Positions 45,777-54,354 of a stretch of 62,100 nucleotides of DNA are shown here, in pieces. Below the pieces are notes generated by a model that saw only the letters and a list, made by a program, of their open reading frames with translations, ran no database searches and was not told the DNA's origin. Origin of the DNA: Sphingobacterium rhinopitheci (lineage in GTDB: Bacteria > Bacteroidota > Bacteroidia > Sphingobacteriales > Sphingobacteriaceae); assembly GCF_022627575.1 (NCBI RefSeq), contig NZ_JADEYQ010000017.1, positions 1-62,100 of the forward strand, read 5' to 3'. Positions within the stretch are counted from its first letter, which is position 1, and every line of letters begins with the position of its first letter. The position numbers were made by a program, and so were the translations under genes.

Positions 45777-48143
45777 ATGAAAATTATGAAGACTAAACAT
45801 TTCAATCCATTAGTAGCGCTTGCTGCAGGATTTATGTTTGTTAACACAAGTTGTTCTAAAGTTGAAGACTTGTACAACCAGCCTCAAGGAGAAGTAACTG
45901 AGCTAATCCCAAATAGTAACATTTCTGCAGCTTTTAATTGGGCTACAACAAAATCTATCAATATTCAAATTGCGGTAGATGATCAATTTGATGGTAAATA
46001 CTTTTATAAAGTAGAAATATTTGATAGAGAGCCACATGCTGAAGGAGCTACTCTTCTTGCAGCAGGTGTAGCAAAAAAAGGTCAAGACCTAACAACTACA
46101 GCTTCTATACCTACAGGCTTGCAATATGTTTATGTTAAACAAACATCTCCTACTGGTATAACGTCTTATTCTATGTTGGAAGTATCTGGAACGACAATTT
46201 CTAAATCTAAAATTGCTAGTGGCATTAGCGCAGCAACAATCAATACTAAAGGAATTAGCCTTTTGGCTTCTACAACTAGCTTAACTCCAGCAACAGCACC
46301 AGCGCAGCCTACTCCTGTTGGCGAAGAAATACAGGGTAATGTAGATGTAACTTGGAGTGAAGCAAGCTCAAAGAAGAAATTTATTATCAAAAAAGACGAA
46401 ATTTATACTGGCGAAATACCACTTAATGCAGGAATAGATAATATGGTTATCTATGTAGAAGGCACATGGAATCGTACAGGTAAAACGATTAATTTAGGCG
46501 CCAAAAATACCATTATTGTTTTAGAAGGCGGTAAAATAATAGCTAATGAATTATCAATGCCATCTAACACACCTATCTTTACTAATTTTGGTACTGCTGA
46601 ATTCAATAGATTAACGGCTAACAATACAGGTTATATTAATAATTACGCTGTCTTAAATGTTAAAGAGAGATTAAGTATTCCTTCAGAAGGTACTTTTGTG
46701 AATACTGGAACTTTCATAACGAAAGATATTGTAATTAATAGTAATGGTACATTTAATAACTCAGGTACAGTAACTGTGACTGGTGAAATGAATTTACCTT
46801 CAGGAGCACAGGTTCTAAATACTGGGTCAGCGATTTTTAAGAAAGTTACAGGTAATTCTAACACAGGCATACTTACCAATGAAGGATACATGAGTATCAA
46901 TGAACTTAACTTTATTAATACTGTATTTAATGTAAATTGTCATACTACGGTTTCTACGGTTACTGAATTCAATGGCGCTAAAGTTAATATCGCTGCTGGT
47001 GCAAGATTAGATATTAATACAATTGAGAAATCTGGCGGAGTACTATACACATTAGGAAAAGAATCTATATTGGATGTCAAAAATGAAGTTACATTCACGA
47101 CAAATTCAAATACTATAACAGGTAATACAGGTTCATTAGCACGTTTTAAGAAAATAAATTTAAAAGGTCATCATTCTGTTATCTACAAAAATCTTCTAAC
47201 AATATCAACTGACAATCACCCTATTAGCCCAGAATACCAAACATACTACTTATCTGATAAAGATGTTAATATACTAGGTTACAATAATTCTGATGTGGTA
47301 ATTCCAAATTCAGGATGTAACGATGGAGGTTTTAATCATCCAACTACGAATCCTCCAGTAGATCAAACACCGAAAGAGGTTGTATTAGGTACCTACTCTT
47401 ATGCATTTGAAGATAACTGGCCGAGTACGATTAATGGTGATTATGACATGAATGACTTTGTTGTAGATGTACAAATCATCAAGTATCAAAACACGGCTAA
47501 TGAAACTGAAAAAGTAGTCTTAAAAAATAAAATCCGCGCAATTGGTGCCTCTAAGCATGTATCTGCAGCTATTCAATTGGACAACGTATTGGCAGGAAAT
47601 ATAAAATCAGCTACCTACTCAAACCAAAATCTTCTAGGATCTATTATACCATTAAATTCTAAAGGGATTGAAGAAGGTCAAACTCATGCGATCGTCTCTA
47701 TTGTTGACAATGGTCATGCTGCATTTGGTGCTAACGTAGGACAATTTATCTTTACACATGATAATAGCTATCAGCCAATAGAAACGGAAATTACAATTGA
47801 ATTTAATACTCCTATCAAAGATTTTTCACAAGCGGACTTGAATCCATTTATTGTTAATTTGGCACAAACAACCGGTGGAAGATACGAAGTACACTTAGTA
47901 GGTCGCAAAGCGACAGATAAAATTAATAGCAGCTTAATTGCAAGGCAACAAGGCCCACAAGGTGAATTATCTTCAGATCCTTTCAAAACGAAAAGAAATG
48001 AGCCATTTGCAATAAGTACACCTGTGTCATTTATCTATCCAAAGGAAAGTATTAGAATTACTACGACATATCCAGATTTTATGGAATGGGCTACAAGTAA
48101 TGGTGATTCGAAACCATTCTGGTACGACAACATAGCTAATTAA
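45777..48143 (+). CDS. Large LruC-domain lipoprotein
   Basis: Starting at ATG 45777 (MKIMKTKH), the protein has about 788 aa. The signal ends FVNTSCSK, so it is lipid-anchored. After an N-terminal domain (about 30-140) the middle (about 180-430) consists of short repeated strands with Asn/Thr/Gly (YINNYAVLNVKERL, FVNTGTFITKDI, FNNSGTVTVTGEM), which looks like a beta-helix. The C-terminal 250 residues match the LruC domain (DUF4842): TYSYAFEDNWPSTINGDYDMNDFVVDV. Likely exposed on the cell surface. The next Met at 45786 is an alternative start. Confidence 0.9.
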   Translation: MKIMKTKHFNPLVALAAGFMFVNTSCSKVEDLYNQPQGEVTELIPNSNISAAFNWATTKSINIQIAVDDQFDGKYFYKVEIFDREPHAEGATLLAAGVAKKGQDLTTTASIPTGLQYVYVKQTSPTGITSYSMLEVSGTTISKSKIASGISAATINTKGISLLASTTSLTPATAPAQPTPVGEEIQGNVDVTWSEASSKKKFIIKKDEIYTGEIPLNAGIDNMVIYVEGTWNRTGKTINLGAKNTIIVLEGGKIIANELSMPSNTPIFTNFGTAEFNRLTANNTGYINNYAVLNVKERLSIPSEGTFVNTGTFITKDIVINSNGTFNNSGTVTVTGEMNLPSGAQVLNTGSAIFKKVTGNSNTGILTNEGYMSINELNFINTVFNVNCHTTVSTVTEFNGAKVNIAAGARLDINTIEKSGGVLYTLGKESILDVKNEVTFTTNSNTITGNTGSLARFKKINLKGHHSVIYKNLLTISTDNHPISPEYQTYYLSDKDVNILGYNNSDVVIPNSGCNDGGFNHPTTNPPVDQTPKEVVLGTYSYAFEDNWPSTINGDYDMNDFVVDVQIIKYQNTANETEKVVLKNKIRAIGASKHVSAAIQLDNVLAGNIKSATYSNQNLLGSIIPLNSKGIEEGQTHAIVSIVDNGHAAFGANVGQFIFTHDNSYQPIETEITIEFNTPIKDFSQADLNPFIVNLAQTTGGRYEVHLVGRKATDKINSSLIARQQGPQGELSSDPFKTKRNEPFAISTPVSFIYPKESIRITTTYPDFMEWATSNGDSKPFWYDNIAN

Positions 48144-48161
48144 TAGCAAATCAATACGTAT

Positions 48162-48193
48162 AAAAGTCCTTACCTTCAACGGTAAGGACTTTT
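48162..48193 (+). terminator. Terminator of the LruC-domain gene
   Basis: A 13-bp stem (AAAAGTCCTTACC with its complement) and a 6-nt loop lie 18 bp past the stop, followed by a T run on the plus strand. Confidence 0.9.
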
Positions 48194-48357
48194 TTTATGC
48201 CATAAATAGTACTAGCACCCTAAAAATATATGTTTATATAATGCGTTAGATGACTTTTTTTACTTAAAAAGCTTCACAATACTGCTATTCAAATCAAATA
48301 CATAATATAATCTTCGTAGTAGGATTAGAATTTCATTTACTATTATTTCAGCGCACA

Positions 48358-48390
48358 AAAAATCCCATTAAGGATGTTAATGGGATTTTT
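48358..48390 (-). terminator. Terminator of the binding-protein operon
   Basis: A 13-bp stem (AAAAATCCCATTA with its complement) and a 7-nt loop lie 22 bp past the binding-protein stop on the minus strand, with a T run there. Confidence 0.85.
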
Positions 48391-48412
48391 GGTATACTAT
48401 TATGATGCAGCA

Positions 48413-49438
48413 TTAGAATAATGCTTTGGGATCGTAAAAATCTTTAATATTGTTTTGAGAAATTAAAATTGATGGCGTATAAATTGTTTTATCAATATCT
48501 TTATCACCGTTAAAGTAACGAACCATCGTCTGCACAACCAACTCCCCTAGTTTTTTGGGACTATTTTCTGCTGTAGCAGCAAATACACCTTCCATCATCT
48601 TTTCATAGGCTTCTTTTTGTCCATCAACTCCTATAACTAAAATATCTTTTTGCTTGCCCATCTCCTGTATTGCTTTTAGTGCACCCAATGCCATAGCGTC
48701 ATTTTCGGCAAATAATACATTTATATAGGGATGCGCTACCAAAATATCTTCCATTGCTTTGACACCGCCATTATTATTCCATTTACCCCATCCGTGTGCG
48801 GCGATAGTAAAATTAGTTTTAGCATTATTGTGCAGTTGACCATCTACTAATCCTCTAATAAAACCTAGCCTCTTTTCTCTTCCAACAGGATTTCCTTGAT
48901 TGCCCGATATAATCGCAATTTTGGGATCTTTTACTTTTTGATCTGCCAACCATAGCCCTAGCAACTCCCCATTCATCATATTGTTGGCGACGATTGAAGA
49001 TATATAATGGGCAGAAGGATCAACCATAGAGTCTACAATAAAAACCTTAACGCCTTCATTATGTGCTCTATTGACAACAGGAACAACAGCCTTGGGATCT
49101 AAGGGGTTCAAAATGAGCACATCGATACCTTTAGACAATAAATCTTCAATAGCCGCTACCTGCTTCGAAATATCTTCCTGTCCATCCGCAGTAAAATATT
49201 CCATACCATAATGCTTCACTGTTTCCTTTATAACGGTCTCCAAAGCAACATAGTATGGAGCCACCATCGATGGTCCACAGTAGCCAACTTTCAAATGCTG
49301 TAGATCTTTTTCTGAAGACAACAGATTATTATTAATTGATGTAGTGCTCCTTACCTCTTTTTTTTGATCTTGTGGAAGACAGCCCGAAAAGGTAAAAATT
49401 ATTATAAAAAGCAATAGTTGACCACAATAATTATTCAT
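48413..49438 (-). CDS. Sugar-type periplasmic binding protein, lipoprotein, orphan
   Basis: The 341-aa protein has a lipoprotein signal (FTFSGC, Cys at about 20). It is a type 1 periplasmic binding fold (RbsB/LacI-like): VLILNPLDPKAVVPVVNRA, VKVFIVDSMVD, AIISGNQGNPVGREKR, LFAENDAMALGAL and ILVIGVDGQKEA. No ABC permease or ATPase gene is nearby, so it does not feed a transporter of its own. It may instead sense or scavenge a sugar. It is 6 bp downstream of the glycerophosphodiesterase gene and co-transcribed with it, so the ligand could be a glycerol- or inositol-type compound. Confidence 0.9.
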   Translation of the reverse strand: MNNYCGQLLLFIIIFTFSGCLPQDQKKEVRSTTSINNNLLSSEKDLQHLKVGYCGPSMVAPYYVALETVIKETVKHYGMEYFTADGQEDISKQVAAIEDLLSKGIDVLILNPLDPKAVVPVVNRAHNEGVKVFIVDSMVDPSAHYISSIVANNMMNGELLGLWLADQKVKDPKIAIISGNQGNPVGREKRLGFIRGLVDGQLHNNAKTNFTIAAHGWGKWNNNGGVKAMEDILVAHPYINVLFAENDAMALGALKAIQEMGKQKDILVIGVDGQKEAYEKMMEGVFAATAENSPKKLGELVVQTMVRYFNGDKDIDKTIYTPSILISQNNIKDFYDPKALF

Positions 49439-49444
49439 AATTGA

Positions 49445-50278
49445 TTACTTTAAAGTTATCCACGATGCATTATTCTTAACCCATTCAGTCACCTGAATAG
49501 GCACATCAGTACACAAATAATCACTCCCTAGCATGACCCCCAGGAGGAAATCATTTACAGATTTACCAGGCCATAAACTCACAATGAATCCTTGTTTTTT
49601 TGCACTATCGACCATATCCCTAGTTGTCTGTTCAACACGGCAACCAATTCTTGATATTCCCATCGCTTTAGCTTCATCAAGTACGGCCTGTGACAAAGCC
49701 TCAGATTTAATGTATAGTAAATCGACATCTTTATCTTTTTCCTTTAGAAATATTAAAGGCCTTTTGTCAAAAGATGTAAATAAATAAGTAGAATTAGGAA
49801 GTTTTGCTTTATTTACTTTTGTATATAGTTCATTACAATATTTGGAAAGTATTTGCTCATCATAATATTTTCCTTTTGTTTTCATTTCAAATTCGACATA
49901 TAATCCGTCCTTATTTTTTAGGAAATCAAGAAATTCATCTACTGTAGGAATAGGATTTCCTTTTTTTGTTCTAAGTTTCTTTAATTCAGCAAGGGTAATT
50001 TCTTCGACTGAACCATCAATTCCTACAATACGTGAGAAATTATCATCGTGAAAAATCACAAGATGCCCATCTTTAGTCATACGGATATCAGTTTCATATC
50101 CTCGTATCCCTTTTCGATAGGTTTCTTCAAATGCATGTATTGTGTTTTCATCAAATTCAGATACCCCACCTCTATGGGCAAATACTTTTACCTCCTTTTG
50201 TTGTGCAATAACAGTATCTATTGAAGTCATTGACAATAGCGATATGGTCAATAGTGAATAAAAAAAACTCTTTCTCAT
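49445..50278 (-). CDS. Glycerophosphodiester phosphodiesterase, secreted
   Basis: About 277 aa with a signal peptide (about 1-25 from ATG 50278). The frame extends to 50302, but MRKSFFYSLLTISLLS is the natural signal start. The TIM-barrel GDPD core shows AHRGG (metal His), DENTIHAFEETYRKGIRGYETDIRMTKDGHLVIFHDD (catalytic His/metal Glu and Asp), YVEFEMK and LWPGKS. It releases glycerol-3-phosphate and an alcohol from glycerophosphodiesters in the periplasm. It is followed by an orphan sugar-binding lipoprotein 6 bp downstream. Confidence 0.93.
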   Translation of the reverse strand: MRKSFFYSLLTISLLSMTSIDTVIAQQKEVKVFAHRGGVSEFDENTIHAFEETYRKGIRGYETDIRMTKDGHLVIFHDDNFSRIVGIDGSVEEITLAELKKLRTKKGNPIPTVDEFLDFLKNKDGLYVEFEMKTKGKYYDEQILSKYCNELYTKVNKAKLPNSTYLFTSFDKRPLIFLKEKDKDVDLLYIKSEALSQAVLDEAKAMGISRIGCRVEQTTRDMVDSAKKQGFIVSLWPGKSVNDFLLGVMLGSDYLCTDVPIQVTEWVKNNASWITLK

Positions 50279-50780
50279 GTGTTTAGGTGTTATTTGTTTC
50301 AATTAGTATAAATTTCTATTTATAAAAAGCCTATGACAAAATAAATCTTTAGTTAAAATGAACTCAAGATGATCATATACATAAGGGAATTATAATGCGC
50401 AGTAACTACTGTTTCAATTGGTTATTGTTATTTAAACGATTAAATATACAACATTTTATTATTTTAAAATATATAATATATAATTTTAAAATACCAATTT
50501 TCCAAAAACCAATTCAACCTAATACTAAAAATACGACTCTTATTGGGTTAATTTAATTTGCAAAAAACTGTATGGAGGACAATTAATTAATTTTTTTTAC
50601 CAAAACTAAAACACAATAAACAATTTCTTGTTATGTATTTAGGTTTATAATTTGTTGAATTAGAATAATTTTTCGAATCTAAAATCTAATATTGGACAAA
50701 ATAATGCTATAGCATTGGCTATCAGCCAAATAAATAATGCTTTATCATTTTAGTATTTAAAATTAATATTACCATATACA
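50279..50780. other. Intergenic region between divergent operons
   Basis: The 502 bp separate the leftward GDPD operon from the rightward TolC-ABC operon. The sequence is very AT-rich and contains TTG and TAtaatTTG elements around 50628-50654, though without the right spacing. No regulator gene of the ABC operon is present here. Nothing else is recognised. Confidence 0.4.
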
Positions 50781-52169
50781 ATGTTTAAAACATCTCAGTA
50801 TTTAACTATAGGATTTTGTTTTACGCTCTGTTTAACACAAAAAACAGATCTTCATGCGCAAAGTTTATCTTTTTCTGATGCTTACAACAAGATGTATCAA
50901 GATAACAATTCATTAAAAGCTATCAACAAGCAAAATGAAGCAACGAAGTACATTTCAAAATCATTGATAGGCTTACGTTTTCCCTCAGTGAATGCATACG
51001 CTATCGGAATGGTATTTGACCGCAAATTAGATTTAAGCTTCAATGATTGGCGTAATGGTTTAGCCGGATTTTTGAATATTCCAGATGCGAGTGCATTAGG
51101 GGATTGGAAAGTTCCGGTAGGAAAGAAAGAAATGGCATTTGCAGGATTTAATGCCTTGTGGCCTATTTTTACAGGAGGCAAGATAAGTGCTGCTATAAAA
51201 GCGGGACAAATAGAAACGGAGATCGCTAAAAAAGATATCGAGAGTACCGAAAATAGATTGATTTCGGAGTTGGCACAGCGTTATTTTCAAGTAAAATTGG
51301 CTGATGAGGCGTTAGTTGTCCATCAAGGGGTATTAGAAGGAATGAAAAAACACCTTTATAATGCGACCAAATTAGAGGAAAATGGAATAATAGCACCTAG
51401 TGAAAAATTAGTAGCAGAAGTGGCTGTATCAGAAGCAAATAGAGAGCTACAGTCAGCAGATAAAAACACCAAGCTAGCACGTACTGCTTTAGCAAACACC
51501 CTAGACGCAGACCAAATAACGGGTAATCTGACCACAGCATTTTTTACCAATATAACACTTTTCAGTTTGGATGCTTATAAACAAGCGGCATTAAAAAATT
51601 ATCCTGAATTAAATAAACTATTACTTCAAAAAGATCTCGCTGACCAAGCTATTAAAGCTAAGAAATCAATGTATTATCCCGAAGTAGCGGCATTTGGTCA
51701 AACGACATTATTACACAATGATCCTTTGGGCTTCGGTATATTGGAGCACTCCAATCAGCGACCTTGGGTAGTTGGTGTAGGGATTACCTACAATATATTT
51801 AACGGTATGAAAAGTAGAAATGAGCTGAAAGCTGCCGTTTCAACACGCGAAGCAGTTGATTTTCTGGAAGCTAAAGCACAAAAAGATGTTACCACATTTG
51901 TAGAGAACTTGTATTTTGAAGTTCAAAAAAGCCAAGAGGAGGTTTCAAATCTACAAGTACAAGAGAAATTGGCCACCGAGCTAGTGAGAGCACGAAATAG
52001 AGCCTTTTCGGAAGGATTAGCTACTTCTACCGATGTCGTAGATGCTGAAAATGCACTTTCTGTAGTTAAATTATTAATACTTAATGCTAAATACTTGTAT
52101 ATAACTTCGTTAGCAGGGCTACTCGAATTTACAGGTCAAAGCAAAGATTTTTTGAATTATACTAATTAA
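50781..52169 (+). CDS. TolC-family outer-membrane efflux protein of the ABC-2 operon
   Basis: This 462-aa protein has a signal peptide (about 1-26, ending LHAQ) and two TolC repeats: SKSLIGLRFPSVNAYAIG in the first half, and KKSMYYPEVAAFGQTTLL with FSEGLATSTDVVDAENAL in the second. It begins a rightward operon with HlyD and two ABC-2-type permeases (9 bp to the next gene). It is distinct in sequence from the TolC gene at 41209-42540. Confidence 0.93.
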   Translation: MFKTSQYLTIGFCFTLCLTQKTDLHAQSLSFSDAYNKMYQDNNSLKAINKQNEATKYISKSLIGLRFPSVNAYAIGMVFDRKLDLSFNDWRNGLAGFLNIPDASALGDWKVPVGKKEMAFAGFNALWPIFTGGKISAAIKAGQIETEIAKKDIESTENRLISELAQRYFQVKLADEALVVHQGVLEGMKKHLYNATKLEENGIIAPSEKLVAEVAVSEANRELQSADKNTKLARTALANTLDADQITGNLTTAFFTNITLFSLDAYKQAALKNYPELNKLLLQKDLADQAIKAKKSMYYPEVAAFGQTTLLHNDPLGFGILEHSNQRPWVVGVGITYNIFNGMKSRNELKAAVSTREAVDFLEAKAQKDVTTFVENLYFEVQKSQEEVSNLQVQEKLATELVRARNRAFSEGLATSTDVVDAENALSVVKLLILNAKYLYITSLAGLLEFTGQSKDFLNYTN

Positions 52170-52178
52170 AATAAAAGC

Positions 52179-53165
52179 ATGAAAAATAAGGTAATAAATG
52201 CCGTATTAGGAGTTGTTGTGATCCTCGTAATTGTAGGTGTTTCACTTTGGTATATGAGTGCTCCTTCTGTATCATACCTACAAGGACAAGTGGAAGCGAA
52301 ACAAATAAATGTAGCATCAAAAATACCTGGACGAATAGATTCTATATTAGTCCAAGAAGGTGATTTTGTGGAAAAGGATCAGGTCCTAGCCATAATAAGT
52401 ACTCCAGAGATTGACGCACAATTGGGGACCGCAGAGTCCATCAAAGAAGCTGCTGAAGCCATTGATCAAAAGGTAGATAAAGGGGCACGTTCACAAGAAA
52501 TATTAGCGACCTATAATATTTGGCAACAAGCCAAAGCTGCTAAAGAATTAGCTTTAAAAACGTACAATCGTTTAGAGAATTTGTATAATGATAAAGTCAT
52601 ATCTGCCCAAAATCGTGATGAAGCATATACGCAATATCAAGTAGCCCTAAATGCCGAAAGTGCAGCCAAAGCCAACTATGAAATGGTAAAAAGTGGCGCG
52701 CGCCCAGAAGATAAAAGAGTAGCTAGAGCACAGGTAAACCAAGCACAAGGCGGTGTCAAGACCATCAGTATATTGAAAGAAGAAGGTCATGTGAAAGCTC
52801 CACGCCGTGGGGAGATATTAACGATCATGCCCAATAGTGGGGAGATCATCAACTTGGGCTACCCTATTATCAACCTAATAGATGTAGATGATATATGGGT
52901 TTATTTTAATATCAAAGAATCTATTCTTTCTAAATTTAAGATGGGGACACAATTTGATGCTATTATACCGGGCTTAGATAATCAGAAAATTCGATTAGAA
53001 GTACGTTATGTTGCGGCACAAGGAGATTATGCGACATGGAATGCAACAAAATCGTTAGGGGATTTTGACATGAAATCCTTTTTAATCAAAGCATACCCGG
53101 TAAATAAAGTTCCAGGATTGAGACCAGGGATGAGTGCATTGGTTGATGAAGCTGATTTAAAATAG
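52179..53165 (+). CDS. HlyD-family periplasmic adaptor of the ABC-2 operon
   Basis: This 328-aa protein has one membrane helix (about 7-28) and a first lipoyl half SKIPGRIDSILVQEGDFVEKDQVLAIIS (near 46-73). A helical hairpin (about 75-185) with Ala/Gln/Glu content follows, then the second half HVKAPRRGEILTIMPNSGEIINLGYPIINLI and a beta barrel (about 230-325). It links the permeases to TolC. The preceding and following genes are 9 and 22 bp away. Confidence 0.93.
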   Translation: MKNKVINAVLGVVVILVIVGVSLWYMSAPSVSYLQGQVEAKQINVASKIPGRIDSILVQEGDFVEKDQVLAIISTPEIDAQLGTAESIKEAAEAIDQKVDKGARSQEILATYNIWQQAKAAKELALKTYNRLENLYNDKVISAQNRDEAYTQYQVALNAESAAKANYEMVKSGARPEDKRVARAQVNQAQGGVKTISILKEEGHVKAPRRGEILTIMPNSGEIINLGYPIINLIDVDDIWVYFNIKESILSKFKMGTQFDAIIPGLDNQKIRLEVRYVAAQGDYATWNATKSLGDFDMKSFLIKAYPVNKVPGLRPGMSALVDEADLK

Positions 53166-53187
53166 ATGTTTTTACTAAACAAAGGTT

Positions 53188-54354
53188 GTGATACAGAGCT
53201 TTTTTAAAATATTTTTAGAGGAATGGAATAAAATTTTTAATACGCCACGCTTATTAATTATTTTGTTTGGCGTTCCTTTTTTCGTCTTTTTCTTCTATAG
53301 TTCTTTACTACAGCAAGGTGTTCCCACCAAGCTACCAGTGGCTATTCTAGATCAAGATAAATCCCCATTGTCACGACAAATGGGGCTTATGTTTAGCGCC
53401 TCTGCTACCATTGACCTTGCATACAATGTTAATGATGAATTAGAGGGACAAACTTTAGTTCGTAAAAATGATGCCTACGCGTTTATTATTATCCCCAAAG
53501 GATTTCAACGCAATATACTAAAGGGAAATTACACTAGTGTCTCTTGTTATTACAATGGACAATACTTATTGTCAGGAGCTATTATATTAAAAGATTTTCA
53601 GACCGTGACACAGACTATGATGGCTGGTGTCGTATTAGAGACATTAGAAGAAAAAGGGCTTTCACCAGATCAAGCCATGTCTTCTATCCTGCCGATCAAT
53701 ACGGTAGTGCACGTATTATATAATCCCTATACAAGCTACAGTTATTATCTAAATGTAGCCTTTATGCCTATGGCGTTACAGATCATGGTGATGATCATGG
53801 CGATTTATACTTTTGGATTAGTACTTAAACAAAATAAAGGTCAAGAGCTACTAGCAAAGGCTGGTGGAAAAGTATATATTGCTATTTTTGGCAAGATTTT
53901 GCCCTATACTGTTGTATTCTTTGCCTTAGGTTTTTTAATGAATGCTATTTTATACTACAAAATAGGAACACCCTTGCAAGGTAGCTTCCTAGGTGTCAAC
54001 CTTATCTTCTTTGCATTCGTTATCGTATTACAAAGTGTGGGTTTATTTATTGCGGCTATTACGACCAGTTTTAGGACAGCCCTGACCATAGGAGGCGATT
54101 ATACAGCATTAGCCTTTTCATTTGCAGGCTATACATTCCCTGCTATTGGTATGAGTAAATTTATACAAGTTTTGTGTTTTATATTTCCTTTCACCTCATA
54201 TATGCGATTTGTGGTAGATTATGGTATTCGTGGTATTGCTTTTAATGATACACAGAAAGGATATATTATAGCCCTAGGTGTTTTTGCTCTATTTGGCATT
54301 ATTGGCGTTCCATTATATCATAAAAAATTAAAGAAAGGACATTATAATGCTTAA
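53188..54354 (+). CDS. ABC-2-type transporter permease (YhhJ/YbhR-like), GTG start
   Basis: This 388-aa protein has one N-terminal membrane helix, a large extracytoplasmic domain (about 45-175) and five or six C-terminal helices, the ABC2_membrane_3 layout. Motif: LPVAILDQDKSPLSRQM. The start is GTG at 53188. It overlaps the next permease gene by 8 bp. No ATPase gene exists in the operon, so if it is an ABC exporter, its nucleotide-binding subunit must be encoded elsewhere. Confidence 0.92.
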   Translation: MIQSFFKIFLEEWNKIFNTPRLLIILFGVPFFVFFFYSSLLQQGVPTKLPVAILDQDKSPLSRQMGLMFSASATIDLAYNVNDELEGQTLVRKNDAYAFIIIPKGFQRNILKGNYTSVSCYYNGQYLLSGAIILKDFQTVTQTMMAGVVLETLEEKGLSPDQAMSSILPINTVVHVLYNPYTSYSYYLNVAFMPMALQIMVMIMAIYTFGLVLKQNKGQELLAKAGGKVYIAIFGKILPYTVVFFALGFLMNAILYYKIGTPLQGSFLGVNLIFFAFVIVLQSVGLFIAAITTSFRTALTIGGDYTALAFSFAGYTFPAIGMSKFIQVLCFIFPFTSYMRFVVDYGIRGIAFNDTQKGYIIALGVFALFGIIGVPLYHKKLKKGHYNA

